Assembly: GCF_000299035.1 (NCBI RefSeq)
Contig: NZ_AKCS01000018.1
Location: 1-64,000 of the forward strand
Direction of reading: 5' to 3'
DNA: 64,000 nucleotides
DNA from: Bacillus bingmayongensis
GTDB lineage: Bacteria; Bacillota; Bacilli; Bacillales; Bacillaceae_G
The notes beneath the pieces were generated by a model. It was given only the letters and a program-made list of their open reading frames with translations. It searched no databases and was not told the DNA's origin. The position numbers and the translations under genes were made by a program. Shown here piece by piece: positions 43,317-52,320 of the stretch. Within the stretch, counting starts at the first letter, position 1. Each line of letters begins with the position of its first letter.

Positions 43317-43403
43317 TGTTCATTCCCCTTTCCCCTAAAAGCATCTTTACGAATAAAAATCTTCTCGGTATGCTTACAATAACAACCCAAGAGGAGGTTT
43401 AAG

Positions 43404-44477
43404 ATGAAAAAAATAGTTACTTTTATACTCCTTGTTATTGTTTTAATTACTAGTGCTTTAATTGTAGGGTCTCACAGTCTTTTTTCCAAAAGTAAACTTG
43501 CTTATGACGATGACCAAGAAGGGCTGAAAAAACAAATTGTTTTCAAATTTAGTCACGTTGTAGCAGAAAATACCCCTAAAGGGCTTGCTGCTAGTAAATT
43601 TGCTGAGCTTGTGAACGAGAAATCAAATGGAACTATAAAAATAGAAATTTTCCCAAACGGGAGCCTCTACTCTGATATAGAAGAAATCCGTGCTTTAAAA
43701 GCTGGCCAAGTTCATTTTATTGCTCCTTCTACTTCAAAGCTTGGCATGCTATCTCACGAATGGGGTGTACTAGATTTGCCATTTGCTTTTCCAAATTATG
43801 AAGCCATTCAAGAAGGCTTAAACGGAAAAATTGGGGCCCACTTACTTCAGTCCTTACAAAAAGATAAAATTAAAGGTCTTGCCCATTGGTCAAATGGCTT
43901 TAAACAAATCACTTCAAATAAAGGGCCTATTTATACACCTGAAGATATAAAAGGACAATCCTTTCGCATTATGCAAAGCGATGTGATCCAATCTCAATTT
44001 GATTTATTAAAAGTTGATGCACACCAAGATTCCTTTAATTCTACATATAAATTAATTGAAACTGGTAAAGTTGATGGTGAAGAAAATACAATTTCAAATA
44101 TCTACTCTAAAAAATTTTATAACGTTCAAAACTATTTGACAATTAGTAATCATGGGTATTTAGGCTATGTTGTCATGATGGATCAAAAAACATGGAATCA
44201 ACAAACAGAAAAAACGAAGCAAATACTACTTGACGCAATAAAAGAAACGACTGACTGGAATAATCATCAGTCCATCCGAATGAATGAAGAACAACTTGAA
44301 CTTATTAAACAAAATTCATCCATTCAAATTCATGAACTAACTTATGCACAAAAGAAAGAATGGGAAAAGGCATTAGCTCCTATATATGAAGATCTTGCTC
44401 CTACAATTGGAGAGAATTTGATAAATGATTTAAAAGAATTGAAAAAGAAATATCAATTTCTTGAAGATAATAACTAA
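43404..44477 (+). CDS. dctB: C4-dicarboxylate-binding protein DctB (TRAP DctP-type SBP)
   Basis: This 357-residue extracytoplasmic protein has an N-terminal membrane anchor (about 4-24) without a lipobox Cys and a DctP-type solute-binding fold (FKFSHVVAENTPKG, then AAS-KFAELVNEKS and GQSFRIMQS). No TRAP permease genes are present. As in B. subtilis it probably serves as a co-sensor with DctS rather than as a transporter subunit. It is divergent from dctSR with an 87-base shared promoter region, whereas in B. subtilis dctB lies in line with dctSR (from memory). GAGGAGG precedes the ATG. Confidence 0.88.
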   Translation: MKKIVTFILLVIVLITSALIVGSHSLFSKSKLAYDDDQEGLKKQIVFKFSHVVAENTPKGLAASKFAELVNEKSNGTIKIEIFPNGSLYSDIEEIRALKAGQVHFIAPSTSKLGMLSHEWGVLDLPFAFPNYEAIQEGLNGKIGAHLLQSLQKDKIKGLAHWSNGFKQITSNKGPIYTPEDIKGQSFRIMQSDVIQSQFDLLKVDAHQDSFNSTYKLIETGKVDGEENTISNIYSKKFYNVQNYLTISNHGYLGYVVMMDQKTWNQQTEKTKQILLDAIKETTDWNNHQSIRMNEEQLELIKQNSSIQIHELTYAQKKEWEKALAPIYEDLAPTIGENLINDLKELKKKYQFLEDNN

Positions 44478-44479
44478 CA

Positions 44480-44513
44480 AAGAAAAAGGGTATTAAACAA
44501 TACCCTTTTTCTT
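44480..44513 (+). terminator. Terminator of dctB
   Basis: AAAGAAAAAGGGTATT pairs with AATACCCTTTTTCTTT around a short AAAC loop. Confidence 0.9.
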
Positions 44514-44723
44514 TATTAAGTCCGTCATTATATATATTGAAATATTATTCTGATATTATCATTCAAACTTTTGCAATATACAATTTTAAAACACGAACAT
44601 TTTTCTAACATAACAGAAGTTTAATTCGGTATTACTTCTATAAAAATTAAATTTCACACCTATATTTGCTAAATAAACACTTAAAAACTTTGACTTATTG
44701 GTAAAAATGATGTACATTATCAA

Positions 44724-44767
44724 ATGGACGAACATTTTTAATGATATACAATAAAATATTCGTATTT
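44724..44767. promoter_or_regulatory. PurR box pair upstream of guaC
   Basis: Box 1 ATGGACGAACATT (44724-44736) and the inverted box AAATACGAATATT (44767-44755) resemble the PurBox AWWWCCGAACWWT at 10 and 11 of 13 positions. The central CG positions are 33 bases apart, the same as upstream of purA at 59185-59228. A further single box AAACACGAACATT-like lies at 44589-44601. Confidence 0.6.
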
Positions 44768-44780
44768 AGGGGTGTGAATA

Positions 44781-45764
44781 ATGGAAAACGTATTCGACTA
44801 TGAAGATATTCAATTAATTCCGGCAAAATGTGTGGTAAATAGCCGTTCTGAATGTAATACAACTGTAACTTTAGGTAAACATAAATTTAAATTACCCGTG
44901 GTACCTGCAAATATGCAAACCATTATAGATGAAAAGATTGCTACTTACTTAGCAGAAAGTGGCTATTTCTATGTAATGCATCGTTTTGAACCAGAGAAAC
45001 GTACATCTTTTATTAAAGATATGCACTCACGTGGATTAATCGCATCTATTAGTGTTGGAGTTAAAGAAGAAGAATATGGATTTATACAACAATTAGCTGA
45101 AGAACACCTTGTACCTGAGTACATTACAATAGATATTGCACATGGCCATTCCAACGCTGTAATAAAAATGATTCAACATATTAAAGAACATTTACCTGAG
45201 AGCTTTGTTATCGCAGGAAATGTTGGAACTCCAGAAGCAGTAAGAGAATTAGAAAATGCTGGTGCTGATGCAACAAAAGTAGGCATTGGTCCTGGTAAAG
45301 TATGTATTACGAAAATTAAAACTGGATTTGGAACTGGCGGTTGGCAATTAGCCGCTTTACGCTGGTGTGCAAAAGCAGCAAGTAAACCAATTATTGCTGA
45401 CGGAGGCATTCGTACACATGGTGATATCGCTAAATCCATTAGATTCGGCGCAACTATGGTTATGATTGGTTCTTTATTTGCTGGACATGAAGAATCTCCA
45501 GGAGAAACAATTGAAAGAGATGGGAAACTCTATAAAGAATACTTTGGTTCAGCTTCAGAATTCCAAAAAGGTGAAAAGAAAAATGTTGAAGGCAAAAAAA
45601 TGTTTGTCGAACACAAAGGTTCTTTAGAAGACACATTAATCGAAATGGAGCAAGATCTTCAATCTTCCATTTCTTATGCTGGCGGAACGAAATTAGAATC
45701 AATTCGTACCGTAGATTATGTTGTCGTGAAAAACTCAATCTTTAATGGAGATAAAGTATACTAA
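44781..45764 (+). CDS. guaC: GMP reductase
   Basis: This 327-residue TIM-barrel enzyme converts GMP to IMP with NADPH and release of ammonia, for purine salvage. Conserved features are [19 protein letters not shown], the catalytic Cys175 in [27 protein letters not shown] and [15 protein letters not shown]. No CBS domains are present, which separates it from IMP dehydrogenase. GGGGTG lies six bases before the ATG. PurR boxes upstream indicate regulation by guanine/PRPP status, as for B. subtilis guaC (yumD). Confidence 0.95.
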   Translation: MENVFDYEDIQLIPAKCVVNSRSECNTTVTLGKHKFKLPVVPANMQTIIDEKIATYLAESGYFYVMHRFEPEKRTSFIKDMHSRGLIASISVGVKEEEYGFIQQLAEEHLVPEYITIDIAHGHSNAVIKMIQHIKEHLPESFVIAGNVGTPEAVRELENAGADATKVGIGPGKVCITKIKTGFGTGGWQLAALRWCAKAASKPIIADGGIRTHGDIAKSIRFGATMVMIGSLFAGHEESPGETIERDGKLYKEYFGSASEFQKGEKKNVEGKKMFVEHKGSLEDTLIEMEQDLQSSISYAGGTKLESIRTVDYVVVKNSIFNGDKVY

Positions 45765-45809
45765 GTGATATTCTCTATTTTAAATGTAATAAATATTCGA
45801 TTGTTATAT

Positions 45810-45851
45810 AAAAAACGAGCAAGTACTTCATTTCGTGCTTGCTCGTTTTTC
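45810..45851 (+). terminator. Terminator of guaC
   Basis: AAAACGAGCAAGTAC pairs with GTGCTTGCTCGTTTT and is followed by T residues. Confidence 0.9.
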
Positions 45852-45986
45852 TTATGATACGATTCAATGTACATAACCAATCAGAGATTCCTCCGATTCC
45901 CTTATCAAATAGATAAATAGTTTCAATTAACAGAATTTTCTAGTATTATGTTATTAAATATTAGAAATAATAAGGAGGGATTCAAA

Positions 45987-47804
45987 ATGGAAAATGTAAT
46001 AGAGAAACGGCTTACTCGCTCAGAAGTCCCTGTCGAATTAACATGGGACCTCACTGATTTATTTACGTCCGATCAGGATTGGGAAGATGCACTCAAAGTG
46101 CTGGAAGAAGATATGAAGAAAATAGATACCTTTAAAACAACTTTGCATAATGGACCAAGGGTTTTATTAGATTGCCTACTCTTACAAGAGCAACTGTTGA
46201 TGAAATTGATTAAACTTTTGACATTTGCAAACTTAAAAGAATCTACAGACCGAACAGATCCGATTATCCAAGCAAATTCATCAAAAATTTCTACCTTAGG
46301 CACAAAGCTGCATACAGCCCTATCTTTTATTCCAAATGAAGTTCTGCTACTTCCTGAAGGAACAATTGAAAAATATCTTCAAGATGAAGCAGAGCTTGAG
46401 CCTTTCCGTAAATCGCTATTAGACATTCTGGAAACGAGAAAGCATAAGCTTTCGCCAGAAACAGAAGAAGCACTCGCAGCGCTTGGTGAAGTACATGGAG
46501 CACCTTATAAAATCTATGGAATGACTAAGTTAGCAGATATGGAGTTTTCTCCTATACAGGATGAACAAGGCGCGGAATTACCGGTATCCTTTGCATTATT
46601 TGAAAGTCGCTACGAGTTTTCTCCTAACACAGATATTCGCAGAAAAGCGTATAAATCTTTCATTTCAACGCTCAAACAATATAAAAACACTGTTGCTGCT
46701 ACTTACTCAACAGAGGTCACGAAGCAAGTAACACTCTCTCGTTTACGTAAGTATGATTCTGTCACTCATATGCTTTTGGATCCACAGAAAGTAACACTCG
46801 AAATGTATAACAATCAGCTAGATATTATTTATAAAGAATTAGCACCTCATATGCGCCGCTTTGCTGCGCTTAAAAAGAAAGTTTTAGGACTTGAACAAAT
46901 GCTTTTTTGTGACTTGCATGCACCGCTAGATCCAGATTTCAATCCAACAATAAATTACGAAGAAGCTGGTAAATTAATTCAGGAATCTTTAAAAGTATTG
47001 GGCCCTGAATACAGTGCAATCATAGAAAAAGGTTTTAAAGAAAGATGGGTAGACCTCGCAGATAATGTTGGAAAATCAACTGGCGCCTTCTGCTCTAGCC
47101 CATATGGATCACATCCTTACATCCTCATTACGTGGCAAGGTAATATGCGTGGATGTTTTACATTAGCACATGAATTCGGACATGCCGGACATTTTTATTT
47201 AGCAAATAAAAATCAACGTATGATGAACGTTCGTCCGTCCTTGTATTTCGTTGAAGCACCATCTACGATGAATGAAGTGCTACTTGCCCAGCATTTGCTA
47301 GCTACAAATGAAGATAAGAGAATGCGCCGATGGGTTATCTCACAGTTAGTAGGAACTTATTATCATAATTTTGTCACCCATTTACTTGAAGCCGAATATC
47401 AACGTAGGGTATACACTTTAGCTGAGGATGGAAAAGCCCTTACTGCAACAACATTAACAGAAGTAAAAACGAATGTTCTTTCTGAGTTTTGGGGAGATAC
47501 GGTTAAAATTGATGAAGGGGCAGGTTTAACTTGGATGCGTCAACCGCATTATTATATGGGTTTATATCCATACACGTATTCTGCCGGTTTAACTGCATCG
47601 ACTGCTGTAGCCCAGTTGATTCAAGAAGAAGGACAGCCAGCTATTGATCGTTGGCTCGATGTACTGCGTGCAGGCGGAAGGATGGAACCACTTGAACTAC
47701 TAAAACATACTGGAGTTGATATGTCGACACCAGAGCCAGTCCGTAAAGCTGTTTCTTATGTTGGTTCATTAATTGATGAGTTAGAACGTTCTTATCAAGA
47801 GTAA
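45987..47804 (+). CDS. pepF: Oligoendopeptidase F (M3 metallopeptidase)
   Basis: Cytosolic zinc peptidase of 605 residues that trims short oligopeptides. The N-terminal helical cap (about 1-200) is followed by the M3 catalytic domain with HEFGH at residues 395-399 and the downstream zinc ligand Glu in VEAPSTMNEVLL. SAGLTASTAVAQ and the AGLTWMRQPHYYMGLYPYTY region shape the substrate cleft. The ATG at 45987 follows TAAGGAGGG; an in-frame TTG-type extension to 45948 lacks a ribosome site. Monocistronic. Confidence 0.92.
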   Translation: MENVIEKRLTRSEVPVELTWDLTDLFTSDQDWEDALKVLEEDMKKIDTFKTTLHNGPRVLLDCLLLQEQLLMKLIKLLTFANLKESTDRTDPIIQANSSKISTLGTKLHTALSFIPNEVLLLPEGTIEKYLQDEAELEPFRKSLLDILETRKHKLSPETEEALAALGEVHGAPYKIYGMTKLADMEFSPIQDEQGAELPVSFALFESRYEFSPNTDIRRKAYKSFISTLKQYKNTVAATYSTEVTKQVTLSRLRKYDSVTHMLLDPQKVTLEMYNNQLDIIYKELAPHMRRFAALKKKVLGLEQMLFCDLHAPLDPDFNPTINYEEAGKLIQESLKVLGPEYSAIIEKGFKERWVDLADNVGKSTGAFCSSPYGSHPYILITWQGNMRGCFTLAHEFGHAGHFYLANKNQRMMNVRPSLYFVEAPSTMNEVLLAQHLLATNEDKRMRRWVISQLVGTYYHNFVTHLLEAEYQRRVYTLAEDGKALTATTLTEVKTNVLSEFWGDTVKIDEGAGLTWMRQPHYYMGLYPYTYSAGLTASTAVAQLIQEEGQPAIDRWLDVLRAGGRMEPLELLKHTGVDMSTPEPVRKAVSYVGSLIDELERSYQE

Positions 47805-47807
47805 TCA

Positions 47808-47857
47808 AAAATGAGCCCCCATGAGAATGTATTTACCATTCTTATGAGGGCTCATTT
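47808..47857. terminator. Bidirectional terminator between pepF and radical SAM gene
   Basis: AAATGAGCCCCCATGAGAATG pairs with its complement ending CATTT (stem broken by two mismatches, seven-base loop). T tracts occur at both ends. Confidence 0.85.
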
Positions 47858-47858
47858 C

Positions 47859-48737
47859 TTATTTTCCAAATCTTTTACGATACCCGCATTTTCTACATAA
47901 TTCCTCTACTGCCACTCTACGTGAAAATCCATCTACAAGATTTTTAGCTCTATCCCTTTCGATAATCTCAGAGAATGAGGCCTCATTAATATTTCCAAGG
48001 TTAATGATTCCCTCACCATCTAAACAACAAGGAATAACAGTTCCGTTTGCTAAAATACCTGCTTGATTTCGAAGACCATGACAGAAGCCCTTTCCATCGT
48101 CCTCTTCTTCATGCAAGGCCGGCCACTGAAATTCGTAATCTTGGTTAATGAAAATGCGATCCGCAATCTTCACACCACTTCCTGGTGTGATCTTCTCTTC
48201 AATTTTGTATGGTAAATCAAATTCTTTCTCAATAATTTCTAATAACTGTCTGTTTCTTTGTATTTCAAGATTCGTCTTATTGTCTTGTGTCAGGTTCCAT
48301 AGTCTCAGCGAAACAATTAATTCTGATTGACTCGTTGCTTCTTTAATAAAAGAAAGGATGCTTCTTACATATCCTTCTTTATCTTCAGATCCTGGATGAC
48401 CATCAAAGCTATGAAGTGAAAAATTCATCTGTCTTAATGCAGGTTTATTTAATAATTTATGCCTCTTTTTATTAATTAACGTTCCATTGGTTGTAATATT
48501 AACTTTAAACCCTTTTTCATGACTTAAGTCTAGCAATTGATCTATTTTAGGATGGAGCAACGGCTCACCTTTTACATGTAAATAAATGTAGTCTGTGTGA
48601 GGTTTAATCTGGTCTAATCTCTTAGAAAAATCCTCCACAGAAAGAAATTGCTTCTGTCGTTCTGTTGGCGGACAAAAACTGCATGCAAGATTACATACAC
48701 TAGTAATCTCTAAGTAAAACTTCTTAAACTTTTTCAA
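47859..48737 (-). CDS. Radical SAM/SPASM-domain protein of unknown substrate
   Basis: Iron-sulfur enzyme of about 292 residues. The N-terminal radical SAM motif is CNLACSFC (Cys15, 19, 22 from the chosen start), which binds the SAM-cleaving [4Fe-4S] cluster. KGEPLLHP and ITTNGTLI are typical of the fold. The C-terminal part carries more cysteines (FCHG, PCCLDGEG, CRKCGY), as in SPASM auxiliary-cluster domains of peptide- and protein-modifying enzymes. The start is taken as TTG at 48737 with GTGGGGAA upstream; a GTG at 48857 adds 40 residues but has no ribosome site. No precursor peptide is recognised nearby. A terminator-like hairpin lies in its leader. Confidence 0.8.
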   Translation of the reverse strand: MKKFKKFYLEITSVCNLACSFCPPTERQKQFLSVEDFSKRLDQIKPHTDYIYLHVKGEPLLHPKIDQLLDLSHEKGFKVNITTNGTLINKKRHKLLNKPALRQMNFSLHSFDGHPGSEDKEGYVRSILSFIKEATSQSELIVSLRLWNLTQDNKTNLEIQRNRQLLEIIEKEFDLPYKIEEKITPGSGVKIADRIFINQDYEFQWPALHEEEDDGKGFCHGLRNQAGILANGTVIPCCLDGEGIINLGNINEASFSEIIERDRAKNLVDGFSRRVAVEELCRKCGYRKRFGK

Positions 48738-48859
48738 TCTTAATTCCCCACTTCTTTGACTACTTAGAACAGAACGAAATATTGTTCTATCACTATTACA
48801 ACATAATTTCTCAAAAATGAAAATATGCTTATTCAAGACACATGTTACCATTTTCACTC

Positions 48860-48908
48860 AAAAAATATGTAGAAGACCATCAGAAACTTGTCTCCGATAA
48901 TCTTCTAC
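48860..48908 (-). terminator. Attenuator-like hairpin in the leader of the radical SAM gene
   Basis: On the minus strand GTAGAAGA-tt-ATCGGAGA, loop CAAG, TTTCTGAT-gg-TCTTCTAC forms a long stem (two G-U pairs, one internal loop) followed by ATATTTTTT. It begins about six bases after the predicted transcription start and lies 120 bases before the coding region, so it would end most transcripts early unless it is disrupted. Confidence 0.6.
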
Positions 48909-48920
48909 CATTCACACACT

Positions 48921-48949
48921 AGTGTATTACTATACTATTATTACAACAA
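48921..48949 (-). promoter_or_regulatory. Candidate sigma-A promoter of the radical SAM gene
   Basis: On the minus strand TTGTTG and TACACT are separated by exactly 17 bases. The palindrome ACACTAGTGT (48916-48925) overlaps the -10 box and could be an operator. Pattern-based only. Confidence 0.4.
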
Positions 48950-49104
48950 GAATACCAATATATATAAATTAATTCATATATTAATATATTTTCACTTAAG
49001 ATCCGGTTCACCATATTGTATTTCATGAGGGTTATATTTCCACCTATTTTAAGCCAGTAAGATCGTTATATACGTAAAATATTGATACCTTAAAGAGAGG
49101 GACT

Positions 49105-49238
49105 TTAAATTGTAACTGATTGTTCAACCTTATCGTTTGGATTACTTTCTCTTTTGATTCTTATCGCTCTAAGAAACAGCCCTATTCCAAGAAATAAGAC
49201 CGTTGCAACAACTCCGCTGATTGGATTATATGACGCAT
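49105..49238 (-). pseudogene. Small membrane-protein gene with a one-base frame break at the start
   Basis: AGGAGGAG (49245-49252) lies six bases before an ATG at 49238, but that frame stops after 18 codons. One frame over, an uninterrupted sequence from 49236 to the stop at 49105-49107 reads ASYNPISGVVATVLFLGIG, then LFLRAIRIKRESNPNDKVEQ. This is one transmembrane helix followed by a charged tail, a plausible small membrane protein. No ATG, GTG or TTG exists in that frame after the preceding stop. A single-base deletion next to the start codon (or a sequencing error) would explain it. Family not recognised. Confidence 0.5.
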
Positions 49239-49493
49239 GTAGTTCTCCTCCTGTAAACTATCTACATTTATAACAGCTGTACCAATATAAACACCCCTTG
49301 GCACAATTGTGCCAAGGGGTATTTATATCAAGAGTTAACTTCTACTTTAGTTTTCTAAAAAACAGCTTAAAATAGCGATTTTTTCCGGTATAATATTCGA
49401 AATTTTCCCTTTTAATTACATTATACTTGAATACAAGCGTAGACTCTGCAACTGTATTTCACAATAAAGAACATCCTATTTGAAAAATCTTAT
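49239..49493. other. Intergenic region with 28-base perfect palindrome at 49293-49320
   Basis: ACCCCTTGGCAC-AA-TTGTGCCAAGGGGT-type dyad: 49293-49306 is exactly complementary to 49307-49320, and the flanks ATAAAC/TATTTAT extend it with one mismatch. It lies about 55 bases upstream of the small membrane gene and 170 bases downstream of rlmH. The T run on the minus strand is weak. It may be the rlmH-side terminator or an operator. Nothing else was recognised here. Confidence 0.5.
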
Positions 49494-49973
49494 TTACTTA
49501 TGATACGGTTCACCACGATTAATCCGAAACGCCCGATACACTTGCTCTAAAAGTACCAATCTCATCAACTGATGCGGCAGTGTCATTTTCGAGAATGAAA
49601 GTGATTCGTTAGAGCGCTTCATCACTTCCGAGCTAAGGCCTAGTGAGCCCCCGATTACAAATGCCACTTTACTTTTTCCATATGTCGCAAGGCGATCAAG
49701 ATTTGCTGCAAATTCTTCTGATGACTTTTGTTTTCCTTCGATTGCTAATGCAATAACATGTGTATCATCTGAAATTTTATCCAGTATACGTATACCTTCT
49801 TTTTCTTTTACAATTAACATTTCTGCTTCACTTAAATTTTCCGGTGCTTTTTCATCCGGCAATTCAATAATTTCTACTTTTGCATACGCAGATAGTCGTT
49901 TTAAGTATTCTGCAATACCTTGTTTTAAATATTTTTCTTTTAATTTTCCAATTGAAATAATCGAGATATTCAC
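49494..49973 (-). CDS. rlmH: 23S rRNA (pseudouridine1915-N3)-methyltransferase RlmH
   Basis: This SPOUT-class methyltransferase has 159 residues, the standard RlmH length, and methylates pseudouridine 1915 in helix 69 of 23S rRNA. Conserved segments are [24 protein letters not shown] (knot and SAM site) and the C-terminal [20 protein letters not shown] with the final RGEPYHK. The start is GTG at 49973 behind AGGTGGGG. The open frame further upstream crosses DnaA boxes and is not used. It follows the CxxH/CxxC gene and htrC on the same strand. Confidence 0.95.
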   Translation of the reverse strand: MNISIISIGKLKEKYLKQGIAEYLKRLSAYAKVEIIELPDEKAPENLSEAEMLIVKEKEGIRILDKISDDTHVIALAIEGKQKSSEEFAANLDRLATYGKSKVAFVIGGSLGLSSEVMKRSNESLSFSKMTLPHQLMRLVLLEQVYRAFRINRGEPYHK

Positions 49974-49998
49974 ACGTATTCCCCACCTTACAAACACG

Positions 49999-50239
49999 TT
50001 ATCCACAAAACTTATCCACATATCCACACACTACCCACATATTGTGTGAGAATCTGTGTTCGATACAACATATGTCGCCTTATTTTGACAAAATTCACAT
50101 GTTTTTTGTTCTTTTTCTGAGTTATCCACATTGTTGATAACCGGCGCCACTTCACACTCATCCACAATGATATCTAGTGCTAACTCTACATGTTCTAGAC
50201 AACAAGGTAAATCCATATTCTTCACCTCACTTTTCCACA
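49999..50239. promoter_or_regulatory. DnaA-box cluster upstream of rlmH
   Basis: Three perfect TTATCCACA boxes lie at 49999-50007, 50012-50020 and 50122-50130. Eight-of-nine matches lie at 50020-50028, 50158-50166, 50231-50239 and, inverted, 50132-50140. The cluster covers the CxxH/CxxC gene. I recall that DnaA-box clusters near yydA (the rlmH orthologue) in B. subtilis bind DnaA and restrain initiation. Confidence 0.65.
50031..50216 (-). CDS. CxxH/CxxC small cysteine-rich protein
   Basis: This 61-residue protein belongs to a B. cereus-group/Bacillales family named for its CxxH and CxxC motifs. Seen are PCCLEHVELALDIIVDE at the N-terminus, CEFCQNKATYVV in the middle and a final TICG, so a metal (probably zinc) site is likely. 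Function unknown. The ATG at 50216 follows GAGGTGA at five bases; eight more codons upstream lack a ribosome site. The gene is also rich in DnaA boxes, which may constrain its DNA sequence. Confidence 0.75.
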   Translation of the reverse strand: MDLPCCLEHVELALDIIVDECEVAPVINNVDNSEKEQKTCEFCQNKATYVVSNTDSHTICG

Positions 50240-50243
50240 ATAG

Positions 50244-50270
50244 AAAACAGGAGGGCTGTCCTCCTGTTTT
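50244..50270 (-). terminator. Terminator of the wal-htrC operon
   Basis: AAAACAGGAGG pairs with CCTCCTGTTTT around a five-base loop, directly after htrC. Confidence 0.85.
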
Positions 50271-50271
50271 C

Positions 50272-51456
50272 TTAATAGTTTTGACTGCCTAATTTCACTG
50301 TTGTTGTTGACCTTTTTGTACCACGATAAAATGTTAGTGTCATTTTATCATCGATTTTTTTATTATATAAAACTGTTCGGAATCCAATAATATCATGCAC
50401 TGGTTTTCCATCGATTGCTACAATTACATCATATTCTCGTAATCCAGCATCTGCACCAGGTGATGGACTTTTTACATCTAAAATACAAACGCCCGTTGTT
50501 ACACTACTTGGTAAATGCAATGTTTCGGACCAGTGATAATTCGGAATTTCATTTAAAGATCTTAGTTCGACCCCAACATAAGGGCGCCTTACTTTCCCGT
50601 GCTTTTCAAGCTCATTCATAACAGGAACTGCTCTTGTAACTGGGATAGCAAGCCCAATTCCTTCTACTTCTTTCGCTGCAATTTTCATCGAGTTGATTCC
50701 AATAAGTTGTCCTGCCACATTTACAAGTGCACCGCCACTATTCCCTGGGTTAATAGCTGCATCTGTTTGCAATACTTCTACCTGCCAGTCATAATGCCCA
50801 TCTTGATCTAAGTCTACAGGTACAATTCTCTCATTTGCAGAAATAATTCCTTGTGTAACAGTTCCTGAAAATTGTAATCCAAGTGGGTTTCCAATTGCAA
50901 TAACTGCTTCTCCACGACGAACCGTATTAGAATCACCAATTTCAATTACTTTCTTTATTGGTTTTGCATCTATTTCTAGAACAGCTAAATCTGTAACTAC
51001 ATCGCTACCTAATATTTTACCAGGAACCTTTTTTCCATCACTTAAGCTCACCTCAATACGATTCGCTCCCGCAACAACATGATGATTCGTTACGATATAA
51101 GCATGACCATTTGTTTTCTTATAAATGACGCCTGATCCTGTCCCAGCTTCTGAATCTGCTTCTGAAAAATTATCACGCTGAATGTTTATTACACCAACAA
51201 CCGCTTCCGATGCACGATCAACAGCATCTACAAAACCAGAATGGTTCGCTGTTTGTGATTGCTTTACTATCATATTCTCTTCACTTGCTTCTGCTTGCTG
51301 TAATGGGCTAGTTTCAGATTCAGAAAATAAAGGAGCTCCAAATGCAAACAATGAAGCCCCAACAATTGTTCCTGCTATACTAGAAATAACGATACCTTTG
51401 TGCTTCTTTTTACCTGCTCGTTTCATACGAAATTCTTCTTCATCAATAAAGGACAT
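50272..51456 (-). CDS. htrC: HtrA-like serine protease with PDZ domain (HtrC/YyxA)
   Basis: This 394-residue membrane-anchored protease faces outward. It has a cytosolic tail (1-20), a transmembrane helix (about 21-43), a trypsin-like domain (about 75-290) and a PDZ domain (about 298-390). The catalytic triad is His126 in TNHHVVAG, Asp156 in VTDLAVL and Ser240 in NPGNSGGAL. Last gene of the walRKHIJ-htrC cluster in Bacillus. Likely involved in surface protein quality control. Confidence 0.92.
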   Translation of the reverse strand: MSFIDEEEFRMKRAGKKKHKGIVISSIAGTIVGASLFAFGAPLFSESETSPLQQAEASEENMIVKQSQTANHSGFVDAVDRASEAVVGVINIQRDNFSEADSEAGTGSGVIYKKTNGHAYIVTNHHVVAGANRIEVSLSDGKKVPGKILGSDVVTDLAVLEIDAKPIKKVIEIGDSNTVRRGEAVIAIGNPLGLQFSGTVTQGIISANERIVPVDLDQDGHYDWQVEVLQTDAAINPGNSGGALVNVAGQLIGINSMKIAAKEVEGIGLAIPVTRAVPVMNELEKHGKVRRPYVGVELRSLNEIPNYHWSETLHLPSSVTTGVCILDVKSPSPGADAGLREYDVIVAIDGKPVHDIIGFRTVLYNKKIDDKMTLTFYRGTKRSTTTVKLGSQNY

Positions 51457-51519
51457 ACTTGTTCACCAATCCTCCTGAAAACAACTATATTTTCCTTTAT
51501 TGTTTACTAAAATCAAGAA

Positions 51520-52314
51520 TTATACGTATTGAATTTTCGTTGGTGCCTTTGGATCCGTATCATGTATCTCAAACGCTTCTCCAACTGCAAAACCTTTTTC
51601 CTCTAGCACCTGTGCAACAGACATACGTGCTAATTCTTTCATATTATTATCTAAACTTAAATGCGCTAAATAAATGTGTTTCGTCTCATCTGTGATAACA
51701 TCAGTCATTGCAAGTGCTGCATCTTCATTAGAAACATGACCCACATCGCTTAAAATGCGTCGTTTTATACTCCATGGATAGCGTCCCATACGAAGCATTT
51801 CAACATCATGATTACTTTCAAACACAAATGCATTTGCTCCTTTAATGATACCTTTCATACGATCACTTACATAACCTGTATCTGTAATAAGAGCCAATTT
51901 CCTACCATTATGATGAAATGCATAAAACATTGGCTCTGCCGCGTCATGAGAAACACCAAACGATTCCACTTCAATATCTCCAAATGTTTTCACATCACCA
52001 ATTGAGAAAACAAACTTTTGATCAGTTGGAATGTTACCAATTAAATGTTCCATAGCGTTCCACGTTTTTTCATTTGCATACACAGGTAACTGATATTTAC
52101 GTGCCAAAACACCGAGACCTTTAATATGATCACTATGCTCATGTGTTACAAGAATACCTGATATATCTTGAATGTCCAATTCAGCTTTCTGAAATAAAGC
52201 TTCTGTCGCTTTTCCACTCAAGCCTGCATCAATGAGCAATTTTTGTTTCTCAGTCCCTACATATAGCGCATTTCCTGTACTGCCGCTTGCAAGTACACTA
52301 AAATGCAAACTCAT
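51520..52314 (-). CDS. walJ: MBL-fold hydrolase WalJ (YycJ)
   Basis: Metallo-beta-lactamase-fold protein of 264 residues, likely a 5'-3' exonuclease-type enzyme that links cell division with DNA replication (known for YycJ/VicX). The metal-binding motif is [11 protein letters not shown] at about residue 57, with [10 protein letters not shown] and LAHLSLDNN supplying further ligands. GGAG lies within the end of walI, and only six bases separate the two genes, so they are co-translated. Confidence 0.92.
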   Translation of the reverse strand: MSLHFSVLASGSTGNALYVGTEKQKLLIDAGLSGKATEALFQKAELDIQDISGILVTHEHSDHIKGLGVLARKYQLPVYANEKTWNAMEHLIGNIPTDQKFVFSIGDVKTFGDIEVESFGVSHDAAEPMFYAFHHNGRKLALITDTGYVSDRMKGIIKGANAFVFESNHDVEMLRMGRYPWSIKRRILSDVGHVSNEDAALAMTDVITDETKHIYLAHLSLDNNMKELARMSVAQVLEEKGFAVGEAFEIHDTDPKAPTKIQYV

Positions 52315-52320
52315 TTCTGC

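Noticed and set aside
43404-44477. DctB considered as part of a TRAP transporter
   Set aside because: No DctQ/DctM-type membrane genes occur nearby, and the neighbours are the dctSR two-component system and a symporter, so a sensing role fits better.
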